The notes below the pieces were generated by a model. It was not told the DNA's origin, did no database searches, and worked only from the letters and a program-made list of their open reading frames with translations. Position numbers and translations under genes: made by a program. From positions 28,304,782-28,368,781 of the forward strand of contig NC_065535.1 of assembly GCF_932294415.1 (NCBI RefSeq): DNA of 64,000 nt, in the 5' to 3' direction. Shown here one piece after another: positions 23,310 through 33,900 of this stretch; position 1 is the first letter of the stretch, and each line of letters starts with the position of its first letter. Source of the stretch: Quercus robur. Taxonomy: Eukaryota; Streptophyta; Magnoliopsida; Fagales; Fagaceae.

Positions 23310-24122
23310 TGTAAGGGTGTTAGGCCCAACAATATATATCTATGTATATATTGGCCGGGGGCCCAATCCGAGAACATGAAGTAGTCCGAGGAGGGGTGAA
23401 CATTATCAGGGGAGTCTATGTTAGTAAGTGAAGAGGTTAGTTTTGATCATAAGGGTCCATAAGGGTGGTCCGAGGACGAATGCCTCCTTGGCTGATCAAA
23501 ACCGAGGTCTCAAGGGATGGTCTACCATCCAGGGCAATGTTTTAAGAGATTCTATTGATACGGATAAGCATCACAGAAGCACAGGATAGAGAAAAGTCCT
23601 AAAATATCTAAAGAAAAAACTGCTACCACCGCATTGAATGCTCTGCACCTAACCAACTGGCTTCATTTATGTAGAGATGATACCTGAACAATAATTTTCA
23701 ACCTTACAGCTACTACCAGGGACTTCAGGAATGTGCTGATGGGACAAAGATCAAAACCAGCAATCTACCCTACACGTGGAGGGTAGATATGAAAGAAGGA
23801 AAATAATATAAAACAAAAAGAAGACCCTGAAGGAAAGGGATCGGAGAATTGAGAGAGAAACACTGTAGCAATAATAACTATACTTGTAATCAACTCCAAG
23901 AATTATATTCAAGAACTGATCTCCTCGGACTGTGTCAAGGACGATTTTCATTAGATACAATCAGTCTATTTTTATTTTATTGTCATTTGAATCCACTATA
24001 ATCATTATCTAACTCATTAGAGCCTAATTTTCTAACTTACTCTCTATAAATTCTTTGTATTGGACTCTTTGGACCTAGATCCTTTTAACTTTTGGGCTTA
24101 GGACCCAAAACATGCCCTTACA
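23310..24122. mobile_element. Solo LTR with 5-bp target duplication
   Basis: The block begins TGTAAGGGTGTTAGG and ends CATGCCCTTACA, so the termini are the perfect inverted repeat TGTAAGGG/CCCTTACA with canonical TG...CA. ACAAT flanks both sides (23305-23309 and 24123-24127). The 813-bp body is non-coding with a promoter-like AATAATATAAAAC at about 23803. No primer site or internal region follows, so the element was reduced to one LTR by recombination between its ends. It shares phrases ('gcattgaatgctctgcaccta', 'ctcctcggac') with the element at 28.2-28.9 kb. Confidence 0.9.
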
Positions 24123-25156
24123 ACAATAATGAGAACGGAGAGATTCAATTCTTTATTCTCTTTACACAGAAAAAATATTTAATACCATTAAACTACAATT
24201 CCCTTGACATGAAATGGTTCGACAGAGTTAATCACATATTGTAATTATTTCAAAAAAATAAAAAATAAAAAGACATGAGAGGACAATATGGGAAAGAAAA
24301 CCGAACTCTAATATAGTGCTACCTTTGCTGAAAGCAATTAAACTGGCTATTAATCTGCCAACATCAACTCACTGTCAAATAGAATCATCAATTCACAATG
24401 TATATTAGTCCAAAAGATAGATGTGAAAGTGGGTTGATTGGTTTGTTGAGCAACCGTTGAATAGCACCCTCGTATGTCCAAATCAGGTTATTGTCCTAAC
24501 AATTTGCTTTTGCATGTCCAACGTGAGACCTGTTGCTGTAGGCTGTATCTTTTTTCTTTTTTCTTTTTTTGGGTAAAAAGCTGTAGGCTGTATCTCTCCC
24601 TTCTTCGAGAGCTATTTGTTGGGAAGAAATTTGCTTCTTGATGGCCTCCAATGGCAAGTAAACAATGGACATCAAATTTAGTTTTGGTTTGATAAATGGT
24701 TGTGTGATGTCTCAAATTGGTTGGATATTTGTACTTTTAAACAATTACAATGAGCATCAATTGTGATTAGCTAGACTAATTGAACAAGATCTTTTAAAGT
24801 TCAATAACATTTTTTTGTGATAGTTTCAAATTGACATGTAATTTGTAATGCATGGGGTCCAAAGCATAATCAAAGCTTGATCCAAGTTCAAATGACATAG
24901 AAACCTTTATGAGAACCAACTGAATCAAATAAATTGATAATATTTCTATAAGGATGACTTCTAGTTCTATTTTTTAAAATCAATGTAGCTAAAATAATTA
25001 TATAAAAATTTATAGGAAAGGAAAGACAAATAAATATTAAATAAATAAAATATAATATTTAAAGCAAAATATAACTAGTCAAGAAAAATGTTAATCTCTA
25101 AATTTTCTCTTTCTAAGAGTTTATTTTGTCTCACTCTCCCTTAAAAGCTACCAAGG
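24123..25156. other. AT-rich intergenic DNA with one poly(T) micro-insertion
   Basis: No gene. At 24535-24595 the 16-bp GCTGTAGGCTGTATCT occurs twice (24535-24550, 24580-24595) around a T-rich insert ending GGGTAAAAA. This is a reverse-oriented poly(A) retro-insertion footprint. Confidence 0.6.
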
Positions 25157-25164
25157 TTTTTGAG

Positions 25165-26048
25165 CAGTGACGGCTTTAGGAATTTTGTTTAGGGGGGTCA
25201 TTAAAAATTTTTAATAAAAAAAGAACTTGAATATAGTGAGTTACCGACAAAAAAAAAATACATGAAGTTTTACAATTTCCTTCTACAAATATTCAAATTT
25301 TGAATTGTTATATGATAGTTTATTATGAGTATCTATTGCCAATGTGGGTAGCTATGAGCCTATAATCATTTTATTTTGTTAAGTTTATCTAACATTTTTA
25401 TTTTTATGCAATTTTTATTATCTATTTGTTATTATTTTTATAAAAATATTTTAAACTAAATGATTAAACTAAACTCATTGGCTTTGTATTAATTATTGAC
25501 ACACAAGATCACACTCATTCATACATAATATTATACACTAGTATCTACTTAACTAATCAAATGCTTGGATAATCACTAACTTTCAAATTTTTTTCTTGAA
25601 TTTTACTAACTTTATAATAAAAAGTTATTATAACATGATAACAATACACAAACATGTAACAAATCATCTCTATTTCCTAATTATTAAATTATATAAATTT
25701 ATATTATATTTATATTGTACACACAAACATCCACATACATCGTAATTCGCACAAATAATATTATAACAAAAAGTAATGTATACAATCAATATTAGACACA
25801 ATCACACACATAATATAAATTTATAAAAAATAATGACATTTACAATTCACAAACACTTACTCTTTATTCTTAGAGTTGGAAGTACTTGTAATAAGAGAGT
25901 GCAAAATTTAAGTCAAGGTGTGCAAAAATATTTTTAAGAAAAAATTATAGTATTAAACTAACAAAAAAAAAATTTATATATATAATTTTTTTTTTTGAGG
26001 TCAGGGGGTTCATTTGAACTCCCGGAGAATAGTGTAGCGTCGCCCCTA
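25165..26048. mobile_element. hAT-type non-autonomous element with 8-bp target duplication
   Basis: Begins CAGTGACGGC and ends GTCGCCCCTA, matching the hAT terminus pattern (CAG/TAGGGGCG). TTTTTGAG flanks both ends exactly (25157-25164 and 26049-26056), the 8-bp duplication typical of hAT transposition. The 884-bp inside is AT-rich with no transposase, so it would need an autonomous partner. Confidence 0.85.
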
Positions 26049-26569
26049 TTTTTGAGCAAAATTTGTGATGTGCTTTGTATTAGAACTTCATTCTCTCTCC
26101 CTTGTGTATGTGTGTGTATTTAAAAAAAAAAAAAAAAAAAAGATAATTGTCTCATATTACTTAAGAGAGTATAATGCCTAGTATAATTTGTTACACCATC
26201 CCTTAAAAGTTATCATGAGTTTTGAGTAAAGTTTTTTGTAATTCTTTGTATTAGAACTTTAAGTGTTTATTTTTGGAAAAAAATAAATAAATAATAAAAC
26301 TCATAAATCTAACCTCAAATCAATTATATCATGAACCCAATTGCACTAATCTATAAAAATGATACTATTAACTTAACAATTGATTAATTAACTAAAATAT
26401 TTGCAATTATACCCAACCATTAGAGAAACTCTTAAAAGTAGTAAATATAATGAAGTCCAAACATGTCTTTGAGGATCCTAGAATTTAATCTACTAATTTA
26501 TTTAGAAGTATAAAAAGTCACGGCATAACAGTCACTTAAAACTTAAAAAGAAGTACACCTAGAACATTT

Positions 26570-26629
26570 AGTCTATTAAGCCAACTGTTTCTCCAAAAAA
26601 AAAAAAAAAAAAAGTCTATTAAGCCAACT
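26570..26629 (+). mobile_element. Tiny poly(A) retro-insertion, 17-bp target duplication
   Basis: AGTCTATTAAGCCAACT occurs perfectly at 26570-26586 and 26613-26629. Between the copies lies GTTTCTCC plus an A tract. It has the same footprint type as at 8415 and 27283. Confidence 0.8.
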
Positions 26630-26939
26630 TGAAGTTTTAACGTTGAAAGGCCAACTTGACTCACTTGAGCAGACTATTAGTCTATTAGTTGAAACTTCTT
26701 AAAAATTTTGATAGTAGACTATTAGTTAGGGTAGGATTTAAATTTCTAAAACTTAAATGATAAAGCTTTATCTAAACTAAATTATTGGTAATTTTTATCC
26801 CTTAGTTAAGAGTCTTGTAACTTAATATATATTAAACCATAACTTTTCAATATAATCTCTCTTAACCAATAACACTATCCAGATAATTAATTCTCACACA
26901 ATACACCCCACATTGTTGTACTTTTTTTCACTATTTTTT

Positions 26940-27810
26940 TTTTCTAAAGATGCAACTTACACTTATGTTTTAATCTAATATATTCATATTACTTATTGCT
27001 CTTTACTTTTGAATTTGCGTGCATGATATTATGCAAATGAAATTTACTATAAAAAAGTAAAACAATGGACACTCATTGAAGTTATTAGCTCTCTTATGTA
27101 AGTTTTTAATTTTTATACTCTCACTAATTAGTAAATTAATTTTATATTATTTGTAATGATATATTTCTTCAAATTAAGAGATAATATTTAACAATTGTTT
27201 AATTTAGATAAAAATTTATCATTTAAAACTTATTCAAACTAAAAGTCTATTATAATAAATTCTAAACTTAAATCCCAAAAACAACCCACATTTTGTTTCT
27301 CAAAAAAAAAAAAAAAACCCACATTTTGATTTCTTAAATATTTAAACAGATTTAAATTATATTCAAACTGAAAGTCTATTCTAAAAAATTATAAACTTAA
27401 ATCATAGACAACAACCCATATTTTCTTTCTCAAACAAAAAAAAAAAAAAAAAAAAAAATCTTTTGACTTCTACTCCAACTAAAAGTCTATTATCAACATT
27501 TTAAGAATAAATAATTAGTAAATTAATTTTATATTATTTGTTATGATTTATTTTCTCAAATTAAGGAATAACATTTAACAATTGTTTAATTTAAATAAAA
27601 CTAAAAGTCTATCATCAAAATTTTCTAAACCTAAATTTTACACAACTCACGTTTTTTTCACCAAGATGCAACTTATGCTTATGTTTTAATCTAATAAATT
27701 CATCTTACTTATTGTTCTTTGCTTATGAATTTGCATGTAGAATATTATGCTAAAGGAAGTTTACCATAAAGAAGAAAAACAGTGGACATCCATTTAAGTT
27801 CTTGTTTATG
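26940..27810. repeat. Complex local duplication array
   Basis: The 'gatgcaacttac...cttatgttttaatctaat' block at about 26948 recurs at 27664; the 'attagtaaattaattttat' block at 27125 recurs at 27511; 'aactaaaagtctatta' recurs at about 27238, 27367, 27478 and 27600 at a spacing near 120 bp. Within it, AACCCACATTTTG at 27283-27295 and 27316-27328 flanks TTTCTC plus poly(A), another micro-insertion. No coding sequence. Confidence 0.7.
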
Positions 27811-28180
27811 TTTTTAATTTTTTTTTTTAATTTTAAATTTTTGAACTCTTTTGTGTATGTTTTGATTTTGGGATTTGGTCATTGTATTTAATTTATGAGT
27901 GTGTTTATGTTTTTTAATTAGACTATCACTAGGAAAAAATTGGTATTGAGGAACTATTTTATTTATTATTATTTGTGCTCACTAAGGCACAAATTAAACA
28001 TAATTTAAATAGGAATGATCAAACTCATACCTCGTCTTATATTAAGAAATTAACACAAAACACAAAGATAATTTTCAAATATAAAAATAGATAGCCACCG
28101 ATAAAATCTAAACTCTAAGAAATTAGAACTTAAAGTAATCTTTTATTAAAATTATTTACTTATTTTATAATTTATTACTA

Positions 28181-28868
28181 CTGTGTGGGCTAGGATGAGT
28201 TAGAGGAGAATAGGTCTAGGTTGGAATCAAAAAGGGCCCATCGAGACGTTCCTATAAAAGAATCGGGCCCTAGTAATTCGAGGAAGGTGTGAATTCAAGG
28301 AAGAAGCCGAGGAAGGAAAGAGGTTAGGAATCTTAAGAAGAGGACGAGGAGCTGTCAAGCTATGCCTAGGATGACGACTGATGAAAGTAACAGTAACTAA
28401 TCCAAGCAAGGTTTGGAAGAAATTTCCTGATGAAACTACTATCCCCTCTGCATTAAATGCACTGTACCAACCAAGTATGACGCATTAATGGCTGAATGAC
28501 CTTTCTGAACAATGCCCCAACAACCTGTTATCTACTTATCACAATCTTAAAAGGAGGGGAGGAGAAGGACGGGACAAGTATTTTGCCTGAAGATCCCCCA
28601 TGTTGTGGGATTGGTTTTTTGGGAGAAAAAAGATAGAGAGAGAGAGAGAGAGCAAAATTATTGCAATACTCAATAAAAGCTTAACTTGTATTTTTCGCTT
28701 AACAGTAACCCTCCTAAAATATTCCGAGGGAAGTGTAGTAATCAAAAAGAAATTCCTTGTCTACAATCTAACTCCTTAAATTGTTAGTTCAAAGACCCTC
28801 ATCTTACAAATTAATTGTATTGGATAAAGGCCAGCCTAAGCTGTGGTGCTCAGTTTTTATCCTATACA
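28181..28868. mobile_element. Second solo LTR-like element, related to 23310-24122
   Basis: ATTACTA occurs immediately before (28174-28180) and after (28869-28875). The ends are near TGTGTGGGC and CCTATACA. The phrase 'ctctgcattaaatgcactgtaccaacc' matches 'ccgcattgaatgctctgcacctaacc' in the solo LTR at 23.3 kb, and both have GAGG-rich left halves and a late 'ttgtattgga'. Exact edges are ambiguous by a few bases, so TG/CA ends are not proved. Confidence 0.6.
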
Positions 28869-29338
28869 ATTACTATTTATTTAATAATTTAGTTTTAATT
28901 ATTTTTAAAAAAATTAGCTTACATATGAATTTTCATTAAGTTGTGCATCGCACATGAATAATACTAGTAAAAAATAAAATAAAAAGAGAGAGTAAAACTT
29001 ATCTATGACTTAAAAAATGTATAATTCTTACATTAGGTATAATTTAAACTTATATATATACATGTGTGTGTAATTGTAATTATTTTTAATTGTATGGTGC
29101 ATATGCACTTATTATATATTATTTGCATATTGGACAAAACTTAGGTACGGTAACTTAGGTTCACTTCTTAGAACTCAATCATGTGGCCATTCAACTAAAA
29201 ATTATACTCTTATCTCATGAGAAAAAAGCCATAAGGCAGAATCTTAAGAGAGGAATTTAAGTAACAGCACCTAAATACTGTACTTAAATCTTACCCTTGC
29301 ATATTATAGTAGAAGTGAAAGAATTATATGTTTAAAAT

Positions 29339-29500
29339 AGTAAATATAAGTAGGTTCTAATTAGTTCAACTGATAAAGTCTCTGATGATTGAATAAAAGA
29401 TTTGGGGTTTAGATAAATAGCTCAACTAATTGGTATTTTAATCTGATGATAAATAGCTAACTAGATTGAAATTCTTAAAAAAAAAAAAAAAAGTAAATAT
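29339..29500 (+). mobile_element. tRNA-derived SINE with 9-bp target duplication
   Basis: TAGTTCAACTGATAAAG matches a Pol III A box, followed by GGGGTTTAGATAA as a decayed B box and a second 'ctgatgataaatagcta' domain, then a poly(A) tail. AGTAAATAT flanks it at 29339-29347 and 29492-29500. The order fits a widespread plant SINE type. About 140 bp body. Confidence 0.75.
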
Positions 29501-29514
29501 GAGCAATATAATTG

Positions 29515-29920
29515 CCTTTGGATAAAATTTAGTTACAAAATTAATTATACTCATAGGTTACAACTTTACACAATATCTCTTTATTGAAGGTAAATTTTGA
29601 TAAATTCACCATTAGATTACATATTCTTCTTATATTCTTTATACTTGTAAAATTTTTAGAAAATTAAAGATTAATAATTATATCATCAATAAATTGTTTA
29701 AATTGCAAATTTTTGTAGTTTAAAATTATACATAAAATATAAGCTTATAGATTATATTGTAAATAATATCCGATTGACACAAAATTTGACTTGTGTATTA
29801 AAAGTGTAAAGAACATGCAATTCAATGATTAGATTTTCAAAATATGTAATAATATTTATTTTATTGAATAAAGTTGTAACTTTATGCTTCAACTAGTTTT
29901 GTAGTTAAGTTTTGTTTGGT
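29515..29920 (+). mobile_element. MITE family A, copy 2
   Basis: Left end AAAATTTAGTTACAAAATTA and right end TTTTGTAGTTAAGTTTTGT form imperfect inverted repeats; the body matches copies at 1687-2095 (inverted) and 47640-48020. It lies about 140 bp upstream of the PAS1 TATA box, so it forms part of the distal promoter. Confidence 0.7.
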
Positions 29921-30056
29921 TAGACATGAAATAGTAATGACTCTCCACGTGTCCCGGCATTGGGGATGTAATATGGTGGGCAACTAACTACTGAGAGTCA
30001 ATCGATACGCCCCAGGATCCATCACTAAAATGAACGGTGATGATTTCTATTCCTTT

Positions 30057-30063
30057 TATAAAA
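30057..30063 (+). promoter_or_regulatory. TATA box of PAS1
   Basis: TATAAAA lies 350 bp before the start codon. The leader that follows (about 30090-30410) is CT-rich with a possible donor at about 30169 (CGG|GTAATT), so a leader intron is possible but not proved. Confidence 0.5.
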
Positions 30064-30410
30064 CAAACTGACGCAGACGCTGTTGGATAGTTTGAGTTTA
30101 CGATTTTGCGACAACAATCGGTCCCGATTTGTCTTCTTCTTCTTCAACTTTCCAAATTTCGTTTCGGGTAATTCTCATCTCCGATTTTGAAATCTTTCTC
30201 TCCTGTTAAATTCTCCCTTCTTCTGTTTGGTTACCGAGAAAACCAACCAAATCACCAACCATTTGAATTATGCTTATTATGCTGCTATATGAAAAATTGT
30301 GACCTGCTAATATAATACTGAAAAATGGCTTTTGTTTAGCTTTCTAAGCAACTGGAACACTTAGGGTTTCGTGTTGTTTCTGATCAATTGGATTGCCACG
30401 GTGATTAGCT

Positions 30411-33400
30411 ATGGCAGTAGCCGAAGATGCAGAGCAGGAAGTTGCACCACAGAACAAGAAACCACCTACTGAGGATGAGAAGAGGTACATTATGTTTATA
30501 TATATATATATATATGAGTGTAATTCTATGCGATGTTACATTACTCCATATATTTTCACTGAAGTACTTTGCCAAATCTGTTGCTGGAATTGCATTATCT
30601 CATTGTACCTTTCATGCTTGCCAAATATCGAGATGATTGGAAACTAATAACTTTCACATTATAAAATGTTTAAATTTGAAGTACAAAACGTGAGATTGTA
30701 GAATGGATAAGAATCTTAAAGAAGCTATGGACTGGTGTAACATTGCAAAGAGTTACTTGCACCATGTATAACTTGATCCTAACCTCATTATTTTGAGTGA
30801 GATGCTATTTTAAACTTGTTTTTATTTGCGATGAAAAGGAGAAAGAAAATTGTGCCTGGAAGTTTGATGAAAGCTTTGCTAAGACCTGGTGGGGGTGATT
30901 CAAGGCCTTCAGATGGTGATCAGGTATTCATTTGTTTTGCTCTAGTTGTGCTTGATTGCTCTTTTTAATCTTAAATGTTTGTGACCCGTTTAACTGGCAA
31001 TGCTCAATTTGGGAATCTCAGTGGCAGTAAATGATTTAATTTATATATATTTAAAGCCTGTTTTGTGGACATTCTTGCAATTGAAATGATGTCTTATACT
31101 ACTTGAGTGGCTGTATTATCATTGGGAACTTGGGCTATTGGAGGTTATAGTTGGGAAGTGAAGTAAGAAAAATCTAAGTTGGTTTAAATTTTGCAGGTCA
31201 TATATCATTGCACCATTCGAACATTGGATGGAGTTGTTGTTGAATCTACTCGATCAGAAAATGGAGGTGAGTATGATTTTATGCATCTAAGCACATTCTG
31301 GCAAAACTAGAAAAGCACTTTTTATCTATTTTCCTGGTTATATGGTATATTTATTTTCAAAATTTATTGCCTTTTTATCCTATGCCCACTGATGCCAACA
31401 TGATCAGGTATTTTTGTATCATCTCGCATAGGCTGCTCTATACTCTTGTGATCAGTGTACAAAACACATTGTTAATGATGGCTTTAACCCTTGCATTTGA
31501 GTTCTTTGCTCCATGCTTTAGGGCTTGGCCTCCCATACAATATCGAGAATTCCTACTTTAATAATTTGGCCTTGACTAAATTAATTTCAATGTTAAAATG
31601 CCTTCTGCTACAGTTATTGTCTGGATTAAATATTTACTTCTACGTGACAGGCAGGGGTACCCCAATAAGACATGTTTTGGGCAAAAGCAAGATGATAGTG
31701 GGATTGCTAGAAGGAATTCCAACAATGTTAAAGGGTGAAGTGGCAATGGTAATGTTTTCTTAGTTTCCTGAACTCTCTTTATATAACAAAAGAATTGGCA
31801 AAAGATATGGCAAAGAATGGAACAAATTAGTCATTATGTTTTTTACACATTGCATATTTAAAGAAAAGCATGTGGCTTTTTTTAATCCATTAATTTTTCA
31901 TTTTTAGCTGGCATATCTGACAACTTTTATCTTCGTTACCTGGAAAAGGACCTTCAACAACGGACAAGTTTAATTCAAAAAATAAAAGAAAAATACAGAA
32001 TTTGTTTGGGGGTGAAAATTAATTTTATTGATGGTTTGCTTATGCTGGTATATTTTACTTTATCAAAAACAAAAAATTATTCTTGTATATTTAACTTACT
32101 TCAAGGTGGTAATGTTGTTTCAGTTCAAGATGAAACCTCAAGTGCACTATGGTGAGGATGATTGTCCAGTTTCGGTTGTCAATGAATTTCCGAAGGATGA
32201 TGAACTTCATTTTGAGATTGAGATGATAGATTTCTTCAAAGCCAAGGCATGAGTGTCCACTTTCAATTCTTTATCATAGGCATGATGCATGTTATTCTTT
32301 TTTAAAATCATAACATTTTGAACTGTACTTCTGGCATACCACACGTGTTGATTTCATTATTACATGGGGTTATTATTTTCAATTTCAATCCTGTTCATCG
32401 GAATTTATTCAAGATCACCGACCTCCAATTGGTGGGCCTTCATATCCGAAATCCAATATTGGTATATTTTTATTTAACATTATACCTAATTTTGATATTT
32501 TAGATCTAAGGAGTAGTTTAATAATGGTATCCAACTTTCATGAAGATTCCCTCTGGTGTTACCTCTCTAACAACACACACACACACACTAGCGTTTCCCC
32601 ACAGCTCCATTTTCTGTCTTTCCATCATATTCTACTTTTGAAGAAAAAAAAAATTGCATCCAACTTCTCTTAAAATTTAGATCTAACCATGATTTTCATT
32701 AATGTGTTGATTTTCAGGTTGTAAGTGATGATTTGGGAGTTGTAAAGAAGGTATTGGCAACTGTATGAATTGTTGCATTACTGTAATTTTGATAGGAGCA
32801 TTTTCTTATTATGTTAAGTTCTGTTTGGTTGGGGTGATGGAAAAGTGGGGGATAGAAAAAAGATTTTGTTTTCCCTAATGTGTTTGGTTGGGAGGATGAA
32901 AAAGTGGAGAGATGGAAAACTCTTTTATTTGGTTGAGAAAAAAAAAATAGAGGATATAAAATTTAGTTTGTATAAATTTACTCTCATGCCCATATTGCAT
33001 ACAAAAATTAATAGTTTATAAGGAAAAAAAAAACATGGAGGTTAAATAAAAAACATACAGTGGGTTAAAAAAAATAGGTGCACAGTAGATGGGTAATTTC
33101 CCATCTACACCCTCTCCTCCCCCCATTTTCTCCCCAAATCATGGGAGATGCAATTTTGGTGGGCCCAGGGAGAAAACACATGAGCCCTACCATAATCACC
33201 CCCCTTTCCTTTTCCACCCAAACAACCCTCAAAACCAAAATCCTCCCTATTTTCCCCTCACATATGCTTTTAAATGATGAAAATGGTGAAAATTTCATTA
33301 TGATTAATCTCCTACACTATTTTGTCTGCATAAGAAGGTGTCTCTATTCTGTTGGATGCTCACAAAGGCTTTTAAATTTGTGTTTTTTAACTTCCTTTTT

Positions 33401-33849
33401 TAGTTCCCTAATGAGTATCTGTTCTGAACTGTTACATTGCCTCATTATTCTTATATTGAACTGAAAGGAGAATCCTGCGGACATTCTCATCTGCTATATT
33501 ATTGGGTCAAGGATAATATTTTTGAATATTTTCTTGTTAGATCGTAAAATTGAGGGAACAAAATTTCAATATGGTGAACAAGTTTTTCATTAGTTATTTT
33601 AATAAATGTTTTGCACCAAATGAAAATAAAAATACACGTGAGTGGATGTTCTGTATTTTGTAATGTTCATGATTTTAATCTTCTGTCCAGAAAAATAAAT
33701 GTGATGTCAATATCACTTTTTTTTTCTTAAGTAATGCAATAACTATAGTGTTAAGAGACTCCTACATGAACAGGTAATAAATGAAGGGCAGGGTTGGGAA
33801 TCACCAAGGGAACCTTATGAAGTAAAAGCTTGGTAGGAACTTATTCTTG

Positions 33850-33900
<51 letters not shown>

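Noticed and set aside
26940..27810. Possible CRISPR-like regular repeat array
   Set aside because: Repeats are diverged, spacing is irregular, the 'spacers' are themselves repeated, and the genome is eukaryotic.
29339..29500. tRNA gene candidates at Pol III box-like sequences here and at 21681, 43627, 58853, 60460 and 62280
   Set aside because: A and B boxes are present but no cloverleaf (acceptor and anticodon stems) can be formed; A tails and target duplications mark them as SINEs.
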